The notes below the pieces were generated by a model that was not told the origin of the DNA, searched no databases, and saw only the letters and a program-made list of their open reading frames with translations. The position numbers were made by a program, and so were the translations under genes. DNA of 64,000 nucleotides from positions 62,001-126,000 of the forward strand of contig CAYXLI010000016.1 in the NCBI GenBank assembly GCA_964464925.1, read 5' to 3'. Positions 36,824 to 46,095 of this stretch are shown piece by piece (positions within the stretch are counted from its first letter, which is position 1; every line of letters begins with the position of its first letter). This DNA comes from CAYXLI01 sp964464925 (GTDB lineage Bacteria; Acidobacteriota; Terriglobia; Bryobacterales; Bryobacteraceae).

Positions 36824-37896
36824 TGCTCCCCTGTCTTGCCCCGCAGCTCTTTTAGCCGTAGAAACTCAACGCGCTCTTTCGCCGCATCTTGCATGCGCCC
36901 CGCCTTAGCATAAGCCGTCGCCAGCGCAAAGCGGGTCTCCGCATTCTCCGGCGCCAGCTTCGCCGCTCTCTCCAGACTCTTCACAGCCTCCGTATACTGC
37001 TCGGCCGCGGTCTGCAGCCGCCCCAGCGCATTCCATGCCACGAAGTTCTCCGGCGCAAGCTTCGCGGCCTCTTCCGCGTATGCAATCCCCTTTTGCGGTT
37101 CGCCGCGTTTCAAGTATTCAAATGCAAGCTGCAGGCGTGCGGGGACGTGCTGAGGAGAAATCTCCATTTCCCGCTGCAACTCCCGCACAGCCGCCTCTCC
37201 GTTATCGCCAAGCAAAAAGCTCCCGTACAAATAGTGGACATTTGGCGTATCCGGATAGGCTGCCAGGATCTGCTCGAACTCCTTCTGCGCTTCCGCCCTC
37301 CTCCGGGCTCCCGAATCAAACATCGCTCGCCCCACTTGGATGACCAGCGGCTTCTTCTCAACCGGCAATTCCTCCGGCAGCACCGCGAACCGCAGACCTG
37401 CTATACCGGCCGCTTCGAGCAGCCCCGGCGAGTCCTGATTCCGTTTCGCAAACTCGCTCAGAATATCCAGCGCCGCTTCAAAGCGTTCGTACTTCGACAG
37501 CAGAATCGCCGAGTGATAGCGCGCCACTTTACTCAACTCGCCTTCTAATCCCAGACCCAGGTCCCTAGCCTGCAACAAATGCTGCAGAGCCTTCGCATAC
37601 TCGCTCACCTTGTACTCGCAAAGGCCCAGAAACGCCCACGCCGCCGCATTCTTCGGATTCGCCGCTGCGCTCCGCCCGAACAGTTCGCGGCCGTCCGCAA
37701 ACTGGTCGCGATCATAATAAATCGTCCCCAGGTAGAAAGCTCCCTCCGCCCACTTCGGATTCAACTGAAGCCCTTGTTGATACAGCTTCACGGCCTCATC
37801 CATCCGGTTCGCGGTCCGTGCCGCTTCCGCGTTCTTCGCAATCACCGCGAACGATTCCGGACCCGCCAGCAATGCGGCCAGCAGCAAGAAAGTCAT
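36820..37896 (-). CDS. Exported TPR-repeat protein
   Basis: A 358-residue protein of tetratricopeptide repeats from about residue 25 onward (ANRMDEAVKLYQQGLQLNPKW, EGAFYLGTIYYDRDQF, AAAWAFLGLCEYKV, WNALGRLQTAAEQYTEAVKSLERA spread over separate repeats). The short hydrophobic N-terminus (MTFLLLAALLAGP) suggests export. TPR proteins scaffold protein complexes. It overlaps both neighbours by 4 bp (ATGA), in an apparent operon with the second TPR gene and the heptaheme cytochrome. Confidence 0.85.
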   Translation of the reverse strand: MTFLLLAALLAGPESFAVIAKNAEAARTANRMDEAVKLYQQGLQLNPKWAEGAFYLGTIYYDRDQFADGRELFGRSAAANPKNAAAWAFLGLCEYKVSEYAKALQHLLQARDLGLGLEGELSKVARYHSAILLSKYERFEAALDILSEFAKRNQDSPGLLEAAGIAGLRFAVLPEELPVEKKPLVIQVGRAMFDSGARRRAEAQKEFEQILAAYPDTPNVHYLYGSFLLGDNGEAAVRELQREMEISPQHVPARLQLAFEYLKRGEPQKGIAYAEEAAKLAPENFVAWNALGRLQTAAEQYTEAVKSLERAAKLAPENAETRFALATAYAKAGRMQDAAKERVEFLRLKELRGKTGEQ

Positions 37897-38975
37897 CGCG
37901 ATTGCGCTCCCGGCTCCTTCGCCTGCCTGGCCGCATTCTGCTGCTGCACAATCGCACGCTCGCGGTCGCCTTCTTCTTTCCGCTTCATCCGGTAATACAC
38001 AGTCGCCAGACTCACGTGCGCTTCAGTAAACTCGGGCGATTCTTTCACCAGCCCTTCCAGTTCTTTCCGCGCCGCCGGCATGTCGCCCTTCGACAGCAGC
38101 ACCGTCGCAATCTGATACCGCACTCCGAAATCTCCAGGCCGCGCCAGCAGCGCCTGCCGCAAATGCTTCAGAGCCGCCTCGTATTCCTGATCCTGCTTCG
38201 CCAGCACACCAAGCTGCAGGTTCGAAGTGAAATCGTTCGGATTCTTCTCCAGTTCCTTCTTGAACTGCTCTGCCGCATGGATCGGATCGCCCGTAAACAG
38301 CAGCGCCTCGCCGTAATACGCATGCGCTTCGGGCAGTTCCGGATTCAGCTCCACCGCTTTAGCCAAATCCTCGAGCGCCCCGGGATTGTCCCGCACCAGC
38401 AGTTTCGTCGTCCCTAATAGCAGCCGCGCCTCCGCCGATTCCCCATTCCGCAGAATCTTATCGATCAGCACCTGTCCTTTGTCCTGCTGTTTATCCCGAA
38501 TCAGTGCCGATCCCAGCAGATAAATTACGGCCAGGTCCTCCGGCGATTCTTTCTGAATCGGCTCCAGTAGCTCGATCACTTTCCTGTTCTCGCCGGTCCG
38601 CAGATAGCAATCCGCCAACAGCATCGTGGCCTGCTTGTTTCCGGGTTGAATTGCCCGCACCGTCGCGAACGCCTCCGCGGCCTCCCGCAACTGGAACGCC
38701 TTGTAGTGCGCCAGACCGAGGTTCAACCAGATTCCCGGGTTATCTCCCGCGCCCTTCAGAGCCTGTTTGTACTCTGCGATCGCTTCTTCGTAGTGTCCCG
38801 TCCGCGCCAGGGCCGCGCCCAGGTTGGTCCGCGCATCCACGGCCCCTGGTTTCACTTTCAAATACGCCTGATACTCCCGGATCGCTCCTTCCAGATCTCC
38901 GGCCTTATGCAACGCCAGTGCCTTCTGAAAGGAATCGGCCCCTTGTCCAAACGCCAGGGCGCAGAACAGCATCAC
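37893..38975 (-). CDS. TPR-repeat protein, start uncertain
   Basis: A protein of about 360 residues made largely of TPR repeats (GDLEGAIREYQAYLKVKPGA, ARTNLGAALARTGHYEEAIA, LGTTKLLVRDNPGALEDLAKAVELNPELP as separate units). I use ATG at 38975, which gives a short export-like N-terminus (MLFCALAFGQGADS). The frame stays open to 39134, with another ATG at 39068, but a terminator hairpin for the TonB receptor lies at 39091-39122, inside the longest version. The stop overlaps the next TPR gene start by 4 bp. Confidence 0.72.
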   Translation of the reverse strand: MMLFCALAFGQGADSFQKALALHKAGDLEGAIREYQAYLKVKPGAVDARTNLGAALARTGHYEEAIAEYKQALKGAGDNPGIWLNLGLAHYKAFQLREAAEAFATVRAIQPGNKQATMLLADCYLRTGENRKVIELLEPIQKESPEDLAVIYLLGSALIRDKQQDKGQVLIDKILRNGESAEARLLLGTTKLLVRDNPGALEDLAKAVELNPELPEAHAYYGEALLFTGDPIHAAEQFKKELEKNPNDFTSNLQLGVLAKQDQEYEAALKHLRQALLARPGDFGVRYQIATVLLSKGDMPAARKELEGLVKESPEFTEAHVSLATVYYRMKRKEEGDRERAIVQQQNAARQAKEPGAQSR

Positions 38976-39090
38976 CGAGGCGCGGATTTTCGCGTGCAGC
39001 CGGTGTTCAAACCGGTCTCGGAACAACTCCAGGGCGGGGATCAGGATTAGGACATCCAGGCGGTACATCGCGAAAAACAACTTCAGTATA

Positions 39091-39122
39091 GACAACAAGA
39101 GGAGTGCCCCGTACTGGCACTC
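39091..39122 (-). terminator. Terminator-like hairpin after the TonB receptor gene
   Basis: Read on the minus strand, GAGTGCC pairs with GGCACTC (39116-39122 with 39102-39108) around a 7-base loop, followed by a T-rich stretch CTCTTGTTGTC (39091-39101). It lies 32 bp after the receptor stop and would reduce read-through into the TPR genes. The T tract is interrupted, so termination may be partial. Confidence 0.55.
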
Positions 39123-39153
39123 ACCGTGTTGCATTCCCTGCTGGTCTTCAGCC

Positions 39154-42100
39154 TCAGAAGTAGTACTTCACAGCAAGCTGAATCACTCGGCGGCCGAGTT
39201 TGTTGTCGACGTAGCCGAATCGGGTGTTGCTCACCTTCCCGTTCTCGTTGAACGCCAGGTTGAGGTTGTTGTCGCTGCCGAAACTCCAAACCGGATGGTT
39301 CAGGAAGTTGTAGGCATTGAACCGGAACTGCAGCTTGCGTTGTTCCCCCATCTGGAAGTTCTTGAACATTCCCAAATCGCTATTGAAGAATCCCGGGCCG
39401 AACATCTCCGGCATGATGATGCTGCCGTTGTGGCCTGGGCTGGGCAGTGCGAAGCAGTTCGCGTTGATGTATTGATTCGTACCAAGATTACTGCGCGGAT
39501 CGCAGGTAAGCACCGGCTGCATCTTGATCGAGCTCGTACCGTTCACTGTCTTTGCCGAGAGCAGATTCAGCGGGCCGTTCGAAGGCACGTTCATGTTGAA
39601 CGCCGAATCGTAATTTCCCTGCAGGTTGGCGCCGCTCGAAATCTGTGTGATGCCCGAGACCTGCCAACCGTTCAGAAACGCTCCGCCGAACGCATTGTTG
39701 TGAATCGGATTTCCGAGTTCCACCGAGTAGGCCGCATTGAAGATATGCCTCCGGTCATACGGCATCGGCCCGTAGTTGTTGTCGATGTTGAACTGGTCCG
39801 TGTCCGCCACGATACCCATCGTCTTTGACCACGTATAGTTGAACATCACGTTGTACCGTCCTCGCGTTCGGTTCCAGCTCACCTGCAGGCCGTTGTAGTT
39901 CTGATACGCCCGGTTGGTGATGATCCGGAGATCCTGGTAGTACGAGAGTGGACGATACGCATCGTAATTGGCATCGTTAGCGCTCGGCACGTTTAACAGC
40001 GTTCCGTAAGGAACCGCGTTCAGGTTGTTGTACCGGTCGGTTGTCAGGTACTTGCTCTGGTTGCCGACATAGGAAACCTCCAGCAGCGAAGAGAACGGAA
40101 GTCGCTGGCTGATGGAGAAGCTGTAGCTATACGTCAGCGGAGCCTGATCGTTGAACTGGTCGCGAACAGTTTGGTTCGACCGGCGCGGGTCGTTCGCCGC
40201 CGGCTTGAACTGATCGATCTCCGCAAGCGTCATCGGATTCGGAATCGATGCCTGATAGGAACCCGTCGGCGCATCCAGTCCGGCCGTGTCCTGTGGCGAG
40301 TGGAAGCGGAACGCTCCCCATCCGCCGCGAAGCACCGTCTTGCCCGAGCCGAAGATATCCCAAGCCATGCCAAAGCGCGGCGCGTAGAAAAGAGCCCGGT
40401 CCTGCTGGCCGGTGTTCGCGACGCTCGAATTGATCTTGTTCCAGGTGATGCCAGGCAGGTAAGCCGTCGGAGTATCTTTATACGCCGCCGGATTGAAAAC
40501 CGCGAAGCCTACACCCTGACGGTCATACCAGTTCCCCAGGTGCTGAAACCGCATGCCGAAGTCCAGAGTCAACCGGCGGCTCACTTTCCAGCTATCCTGC
40601 GCGAAGAACTCGTACGTCTTATAACCCTCGTTGTGCAGGTTATTGAAGTTCTGCTCGTCGTATCCCTGCGCCCGGCCAAGCAGCATGTCGGCGTAAGCAT
40701 TGCCGGAGGACAGGCTGTGTCCGGTAGCGAAGTGTACGAACCCATTGCTGTACCCGTTTGCCGGCTGATTGTTGATGTTGTATTCGCCGTAAAAGCCAAA
40801 CTTCATCGTGTGCGTGCTGTAAACTTTCGAAACGTTGTCGCTGAAGCTGGCAAGGTGCTTGATCGCGAAAAGATTATTCCCGCCCGGCCCCGCTTCGAAG
40901 CCGCCCGGATTCCACGCCCAGGAGGTCGGATTTCCCCACGCCCCTACCGCCGGGATCTGTTTCACACCATTCTTGAAAAGCCCCTGATACGGATAGCCAA
41001 GAGCGGTGCGGTCCACCTTCTTGGGATCATCGAACGAATTCGGGAAATCGATGTAGGTATACCCGAACACAAACTCGTTCGTTAGTGATGGGCTCAACAC
41101 CGACGTCAAGCTGGCCGAGACCGACTGCGACTGGTTGTGCGCCGTGATTGGCGTCGGATACGGCACCTGATGCAGACCACCCTGCGGACGCCACCACAGG
41201 CTCACCGGGAAGAGCTGCAGCTCGTTCTGCAGGTTGTACCGGACGAACAGCTTCGTATTGTCGCTGATCGAATAGTCCACACGGCTCATCCACTGGTAAC
41301 TGTTCTGGTTGAAGTTGATGCTCTTTACGTAGTTGAACCCGCCCGCGATATTCGGGTCGATGTTTGGCAGCGGGTAGAGATTCATCAGAGCTTGACCGCC
41401 TTTGTCGAATGCGCTCTTCGGGATGATTCCTCCCTGAAATGCAGCATCCGTCACCGGCCCTGGATTGCCCGGAGCATTCCCGCCCATTTTGGCCACTTCG
41501 GCAGCCGAGAAATTCCCGTCGCGCATGGCCTGTGTCGGAACGGAAGCCTGCACCAGGCCCGTATCCAGTGTCTGGTAGTAATATTCAAAGCCTGTAAAGA
41601 AAAACAGCTTGTCGCGGTTCTTATTGAAGTTCGTTCCCGGAATCAGCACCGGGCCGCCAATATTCGCGCCAGGGAAGAAATACTTGTTCTTCGGCTGTTC
41701 CACACCAAGTTTGTTCTGTTGCCAGTCGTTGGAATTCAACGCATAGTGACGGGCATAGAAATATCCCAGTCCATGAAAGTCCTTCGTCCCGGATTTCGCG
41801 ATCGAATTCAAAACCACCGGTCCTTTGGAGTTTTCCGCGCTGAAGTTCGAAGTCAGAACCTTGAACTCCTGAATCATGTCCGTGTTCGGATTCACCGGCG
41901 TCGCGCAGTTGCAGCCCGGGTCGGAAACATGAGCGCCATCGGAAGTGATATCCATCGAACTGGGTGGCGTCCCGTTAGCCGAGTAATAGCCCAATGCGCT
42001 CTGGTGGCCTGCATCGCCGTTTCCGTTGATGCCAATCGTTTCACCGCTGAAGCCAGGCCGGTTCGTTACGCCATTCCCCGTTTGGGCCATGCCTGGCAGG

Positions 42101-42591
42101 ATCTTGATGAACTCTGCGGCGCTGCGGCCGACAACTGAGAAATCCTGCAACTGCTTCGTGTTCAACGTTGCGGATTTTTCGCCGGAATCGACGGGTGTAA
42201 TCAGGTCCTGCGCGGAGACAACTTCGATCTTCTCTCCCGTAGCGCCAAGCTGCATGATGATGTCAGCGATGTTGCGCTTCTCCGCGGAGCCGAGCGTCAC
42301 GCCCGTCCGCTCCCACCCCTTGAAGCCCGGAGCCTCTACCGTCACGGTATAGGACCCTACAGGAACGGCTGCGAAAGTGAAATAGCCCTCCGCGTTGGTG
42401 GTGGTCTTTCGGACATCGCGGGTGCTTTCGTTTGTAAGAGTCACGTTCGCGTTGGGAATAACGGCTGCTGAAGCGTCGGAAACCGTGCCTGTCAGCGTGG
42501 CGAAGATGGATTGTGCGCTGGCGATCGTTGCCACCATCAGCAGGCCCACTACAGCCGCGCAGCATATATGTCTGACTTGGGTTGTCGACAT
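39154..42591 (-). CDS. Oar-type TonB-dependent receptor with carboxypeptidase-regulatory domain
   Basis: A 1145-residue outer membrane protein. ATG at 42591 follows AGAGG by 8 bases and gives a signal peptide (STTQVRHICCAAVVGLLMVATIASAQ). Residues about 30-110 are a carboxypeptidase-regulatory-like beta sandwich (TLTGTVSDASAAVIPNANVTLTN split across the domain start). A plug region follows, then a long beta barrel ending in the aromatic LAVKYYF beta-signal. Acidobacterial Oar-like proteins are numerous and thought to import or bind large substrates; no ligand can be assigned. It is the first gene of the long minus-strand block. Confidence 0.92.
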   Translation of the reverse strand: MSTTQVRHICCAAVVGLLMVATIASAQSIFATLTGTVSDASAAVIPNANVTLTNESTRDVRKTTTNAEGYFTFAAVPVGSYTVTVEAPGFKGWERTGVTLGSAEKRNIADIIMQLGATGEKIEVVSAQDLITPVDSGEKSATLNTKQLQDFSVVGRSAAEFIKILPGMAQTGNGVTNRPGFSGETIGINGNGDAGHQSALGYYSANGTPPSSMDITSDGAHVSDPGCNCATPVNPNTDMIQEFKVLTSNFSAENSKGPVVLNSIAKSGTKDFHGLGYFYARHYALNSNDWQQNKLGVEQPKNKYFFPGANIGGPVLIPGTNFNKNRDKLFFFTGFEYYYQTLDTGLVQASVPTQAMRDGNFSAAEVAKMGGNAPGNPGPVTDAAFQGGIIPKSAFDKGGQALMNLYPLPNIDPNIAGGFNYVKSINFNQNSYQWMSRVDYSISDNTKLFVRYNLQNELQLFPVSLWWRPQGGLHQVPYPTPITAHNQSQSVSASLTSVLSPSLTNEFVFGYTYIDFPNSFDDPKKVDRTALGYPYQGLFKNGVKQIPAVGAWGNPTSWAWNPGGFEAGPGGNNLFAIKHLASFSDNVSKVYSTHTMKFGFYGEYNINNQPANGYSNGFVHFATGHSLSSGNAYADMLLGRAQGYDEQNFNNLHNEGYKTYEFFAQDSWKVSRRLTLDFGMRFQHLGNWYDRQGVGFAVFNPAAYKDTPTAYLPGITWNKINSSVANTGQQDRALFYAPRFGMAWDIFGSGKTVLRGGWGAFRFHSPQDTAGLDAPTGSYQASIPNPMTLAEIDQFKPAANDPRRSNQTVRDQFNDQAPLTYSYSFSISQRLPFSSLLEVSYVGNQSKYLTTDRYNNLNAVPYGTLLNVPSANDANYDAYRPLSYYQDLRIITNRAYQNYNGLQVSWNRTRGRYNVMFNYTWSKTMGIVADTDQFNIDNNYGPMPYDRRHIFNAAYSVELGNPIHNNAFGGAFLNGWQVSGITQISSGANLQGNYDSAFNMNVPSNGPLNLLSAKTVNGTSSIKMQPVLTCDPRSNLGTNQYINANCFALPSPGHNGSIIMPEMFGPGFFNSDLGMFKNFQMGEQRKLQFRFNAYNFLNHPVWSFGSDNNLNLAFNENGKVSNTRFGYVDNKLGRRVIQLAVKYYF

Positions 42592-42638
42592 GGAGCAAAC
42601 CTCTTTCAACTCGTGAAGTGTACAGCGAGAGTCTTTCT

Positions 42639-42667
42639 GTAATATAGAAATACTAATCTTCCTGCAA
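42639..42667 (-). promoter_or_regulatory. Promoter of the TonB receptor gene
   Basis: On the minus strand TTGCAG (42662-42667) and TATTAC (42639-42644) are separated by exactly 17 bases, leaving a leader of about 40 bases before the ATG at 42591. This is a good sigma-70 type match in the only sizeable gap of the area. Confidence 0.5.
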
Positions 42668-42677
42668 CAAGGATAAA

Positions 42678-42750
42678 GCGGTTACGTTTGGGCTCGGGAC
42701 ACCGTTAGATCGTGCAAGTGCCTTTCTTACCAATCACGTTACCACGTTAC
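42678..42750. repeat. Repeated GTTAC motifs between divergent genes
   Basis: The gap between the TonB receptor and the malectin protein contains GCGGTTACGT (42678-42687) and a perfect tandem pair CACGTTAC-CACGTTAC (42735-42750). The same 10-mer GCGGTTACGT recurs just after the malectin gene (44430-44439). Such clustered repeats next to two start points may be binding sites for a regulator. Confidence 0.4.
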
Positions 42751-42805
42751 CAGTGCCGTTAAGAACCCCTGAACGGCAAAGTTACTGCCTATACAACCCT
42801 AGGAT

Positions 42806-44428
42806 TTGATTAGATCTTGCGAAGTGATATACTCCCGGTGTTCGGGGGAGGTCTCAACCGCAGGGGTGCCCGCTGCCACGCAGTTCCGCGAGGAACGTGC
42901 CGAGTTGGACGCTGTTCTCAGCTCCGGCATTTTCGCCCGTTCGCCCAGTCTCGCGAACTTCCTGCAATACGTGTGCGAGAAGTACTTCGAGGGTCAGTCC
43001 GGCACGATCAAGGAATACAACGTCGCCGTCGAAGCCCTTGGCCGGTCCCCGTCTTTCGACCAGAAGAAGGACTCGATTGTCCGCGTCGAAGCGCACCGGC
43101 TCAGGAAGCGGCTCCAGGAATACTACCGGGAACTGGGCGCCGGCCATTCGATTCAGATCTCCATTCCACCCGGCAACTATGTTCCCCAGTTCGTTCACAA
43201 GGAGGATGCTCAGCAGCCTCTCACGAGTATCGTGGAGTCCACCGCGGTCAACGGCCAGGAACAGGTCGCGTTGCAGGTGGCCGGCCTGCCGCCGCCCGTT
43301 CTTGATGCTGAGCCCGTTCTTCCGCCCAGTCACAAACCGGGCTGGCGCCTTATTCTCACGTTTATCGCTGTCGCCCTCCTGGTGGGCGGAATCGCCACAG
43401 TCCGCTCTCGCGCCTCCAAAGCCGAGCCGCATCGACCCGTCCCCGTGCCCGCCATACCGCTCGGAGAGGAAGTACGCATCATGGCTGGGTCGGCCGCGGC
43501 ATCTCTGGTCGATCATTACGGCCAGACTTGGCACGGAGACCAGTTCTACCATGGCGGCAACACGCTGACAGTAAGTTCTCGTCCTATTGCAAAGTCCCAG
43601 GATCCTGCCCTCTATCTCACTCGCCGTGAGGGAGACTTTTCCTATGACATCCCGGCCAAGCCCGGCACGTACGAAGTTCACCTCTATTTCGCCGAAACGA
43701 TGTTCGGGGAAAACAACATCGCTGCCGGTGGAGAGAGCACCCGGTTGTTCAATGTGAGAATCAACGGCATAATGTCGTTGTTTTATTTCGACGTCGTCTC
43801 GGACGCCGGCGGCTCCAATACAGCCGATGTCAAGATATTCAAGGACGTAAAGCCCGCGGCTGATGGAAAGATTCACATCGCGTTCGTCTCTACGAATAAA
43901 GAATCACCCTTCGTCAATGCCATCGAGGTGCTGCCGTCCACGCCCGGCTTCATGCGGCCGGTCCGCATCGTGGCGCGCGATATTAGCTACGCGGACAAGA
44001 CGAATCTTCACTGGAGCGCCGATCGTTATTTCACCAACGGCATGATGCTTCGGCGTCACGATCCTATTGCCAATACGGAAGACGACGAACTGTACCGGAG
44101 TGAACGCTATGGCAATTTCACCTACACCATCCCCGTTGTGGACAACACGCGTTTTACGCTTACCTTGAAATTCTGCGAGAGTTGGTTCGGTCCTGGCCGG
44201 CCAGGCGGTGGCGGTGCGGATTCCCGCATCTTCGATGTTTATGCGAACGGCCGCACCCTCCTTCGCAATTTCGACCTTTTCAAGGAAGCGGGAGGCTCTT
44301 TGCGGGCGATCGATAAAACCTTCAAAGGCCTTGAGCCCAACGCGCAAGGCAAAATTGTCCTCCAGTTCGTGCCGGACCGGAATTACGCCCTCATCAACGG
44401 CATCGAGGTTCTCGATGAAGGAACGTAG
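42806..44428 (+). CDS. Membrane protein with conserved N-terminal domain and two malectin-like domains
   Basis: A protein of up to 540 residues in three parts. Residues about 30-125 are a conserved acidobacterial domain (SPSLANFLQYVCEKYFEG, IKEYNVAVEALGR, SIVRVEAHRLRKRLQEYY) that I know from the N-termini of TPR and TolB-like proteins, with helix-turn-helix character. One membrane segment follows (about 181-198, LILTFIAVALLVGG). Two malectin-like carbohydrate-binding domains lie beyond it (about 225-370 and 385-535; YEVHLYFAET, LTLKFCESWFG). The frame opens at TTG 42806; GTG 42824 or 42866 are alternatives. A transmembrane sugar-sensing regulator is a reasonable but unproven reading. Confidence 0.75.
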   Translation: MIRSCEVIYSRCSGEVSTAGVPAATQFREERAELDAVLSSGIFARSPSLANFLQYVCEKYFEGQSGTIKEYNVAVEALGRSPSFDQKKDSIVRVEAHRLRKRLQEYYRELGAGHSIQISIPPGNYVPQFVHKEDAQQPLTSIVESTAVNGQEQVALQVAGLPPPVLDAEPVLPPSHKPGWRLILTFIAVALLVGGIATVRSRASKAEPHRPVPVPAIPLGEEVRIMAGSAAASLVDHYGQTWHGDQFYHGGNTLTVSSRPIAKSQDPALYLTRREGDFSYDIPAKPGTYEVHLYFAETMFGENNIAAGGESTRLFNVRINGIMSLFYFDVVSDAGGSNTADVKIFKDVKPAADGKIHIAFVSTNKESPFVNAIEVLPSTPGFMRPVRIVARDISYADKTNLHWSADRYFTNGMMLRRHDPIANTEDDELYRSERYGNFTYTIPVVDNTRFTLTLKFCESWFGPGRPGGGGADSRIFDVYANGRTLLRNFDLFKEAGGSLRAIDKTFKGLEPNAQGKIVLQFVPDRNYALINGIEVLDEGT

Positions 44429-44495
44429 AGCGGTTACGTCACGTGTAAGTAGATCTTTTTGACACAGTAACGCATACTGACGCCTCTATGGATTG

Positions 44496-45596
44496 ATGCG
44501 AGCTCTCGCCCTTTTGCTATTCGCCTCTATCGCCGCGAATGGCTATTCAGTTCTGTCACATGAAGCCATCATCGATTCCGCTTACGACAAACAGATCATA
44601 CCCATGCTGCGGAAGCGATTTCCTAACGCCGATTCGGAGACCCTAAAGAACGCACGCGCCTATGCATATGGCGGCTGCATCATCCAGGACATGGGTTACT
44701 ATCCGTTCGGAAGTAAGTGGTTCAGTGACCTGGTCCATTACGTTAAGACAGGCGAGTTCGTCGACAACCTCATCGCGGAAGCCCAGGATCCCAACGAGTA
44801 CGCCTTCGCCCTCGGAGCTCTCGCCCACTATGTGGCCGACACGGACGGCCATCCTCTCGCCACCAACCGCGCTGTCCCGCTCCTCTACCCGAAGCAGGCG
44901 CGCAAGGTCGGCCGGAATGTCATGACCTATGAGGATTTCCCGGTAGGCCATCTCCAAACCGAGTTCGCCTTCGATGTGCTACAGGTGGCGAACGGGTTGT
45001 ACGCTTCCGATCAGTATCACGCTTTCATCGGATTCGAAGTCGCCAAGCCTTTGCTGGAACGTGCGTTCCAGAAGACTTACGGGTTGCCGCTTAAGGATGC
45101 TTTCACCGGGTTCAAAAGTCTCGATCTCGCGCTGGGCACCTACAGGCGCACAGTCAGCAAAATTATTCCCGAAATGACGAAGGTCGCTCTCGCCACCCGC
45201 GAGAAGCAGTTGAAACAAATCAATCCCAAGTTCGATCGCAAGACGTTCCGCTATTTATACACCCAGCGTCAGTACGATAAGGAGTACGGCAGCAATTACT
45301 ATCGCCCGGGCGTTCGCGCGCGTTTGATTGCCTGGTTCCTCCTTGTTGTTCCAAAGGTCGGTCCCTTCCGCGCCCTCGCCTTTCGCCAGCCAACACCGGA
45401 AGTGGATAAATTGTTTCTGGAGAGCCTGAAGGTCACGATTCAGCAGTATCAGGAGCGCCTTTCCCAAGTAGCAGCCGGCAAACTACACCTGGCGAACCTT
45501 AACCTCGATACCGGACTCCCGGCTAAACCGGGCGCCTATCGCATGGCGGACGAGACGATCCGGAAGCTCGATGAGAAGCTCAACGCTTCTCGGTAA
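44496..45596 (+). CDS. Exported zinc-dependent phospholipase C-like protein
   Basis: A 366-residue secreted protein; ATG 44496 directly follows an in-frame TTG. Signal peptide at 1-17 (RALALLLFASIAANGYS). The mature protein begins with a histidine soon after (LSHEAIIDSAYD), and has YGGCIIQDMGYYPFG, FVDNLIAEAQDPNEYAFALG split over adjacent helices, and LAHYVADTDGHPLATN. These fit the zinc-dependent phospholipase C/S1-P1 nuclease-like helical fold, in which His and Asp residues bind three zinc ions. Activity not proven. Its end overlaps the convergent gene by 17 bp. Confidence 0.8.
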   Translation: MRALALLLFASIAANGYSVLSHEAIIDSAYDKQIIPMLRKRFPNADSETLKNARAYAYGGCIIQDMGYYPFGSKWFSDLVHYVKTGEFVDNLIAEAQDPNEYAFALGALAHYVADTDGHPLATNRAVPLLYPKQARKVGRNVMTYEDFPVGHLQTEFAFDVLQVANGLYASDQYHAFIGFEVAKPLLERAFQKTYGLPLKDAFTGFKSLDLALGTYRRTVSKIIPEMTKVALATREKQLKQINPKFDRKTFRYLYTQRQYDKEYGSNYYRPGVRARLIAWFLLVVPKVGPFRALAFRQPTPEVDKLFLESLKVTIQQYQERLSQVAAGKLHLANLNLDTGLPAKPGAYRMADETIRKLDEKLNASR

Positions 45597-46095
45597 TTTC
45601 CGATTTCTGCCCGTCCACTTCTTCGATCACAATCTTGATGAGCTTGCGCTCGTCCACTTCCTGCTGAGTAGACTTAAAGCGCACCGCGATCATTCGGTCC
45701 ATCGTCTGGTCGGGATCGATCTTGTCCCGCAGGACCAGCGTCGGGTTGTACTTTGTCCCCAGCACTTTGTAAAACGCGAACATGCGCTGCGCATCCAGTT
45801 CGGAAAAATACGCAGGCTCCAGTGTCTTTCCGTCTTTCGTCACCAGTTCCACATCGACATTCTTCACCTGGAATGGCTGCGTGGACGGATTGGTGATCCG
45901 GAAATCCAGAGCTGCGATCGTATAGGTTTCCTTCTGCTTCTCTTCCGTCTCCTGCTCGATCGTGTGCGTGCGAACCTTCAGAATCTGTCCCGTCAGTTCC
46001 AGATGATTCTTTCGCGTCGACCACAATCCGATGCTGACCAACGTGCCTAACAGCACAATCGCAATCACCGCCGGAAGTATGGGGCCTCTGTTCAA
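45580..46095 (-). CDS. Membrane-anchored protein of unknown function
   Basis: A 171-residue protein I do not recognise. I start at TTG 46095, which has GGAG eight bases upstream and overlaps the stop of the upstream gene as TTGA; a longer frame to 46191 is antisense-free but lies wholly inside that gene. A single hydrophobic segment (about 5-22, ILPAVIAIVLLGTLVSIGL) is followed by a soluble, probably extracytoplasmic beta-rich domain with LRVTNPS-like immunoglobulin-type sequence (IAALDFRITNPSTQPFQVKN split around strand ends). Likely co-transcribed with the TIM-barrel gene. Confidence 0.72.
   Translation of the reverse strand: MNRGPILPAVIAIVLLGTLVSIGLWSTRKNHLELTGQILKVRTHTIEQETEEKQKETYTIAALDFRITNPSTQPFQVKNVDVELVTKDGKTLEPAYFSELDAQRMFAFYKVLGTKYNPTLVLRDKIDPDQTMDRMIAVRFKSTQQEVDERKLIKIVIEEVDGQKSEITEKR

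Noticed and set aside
41137..42138. 333-codon plus-strand open frame
   Set aside because: Antisense to the TonB receptor; arises from codon bias of the real gene.
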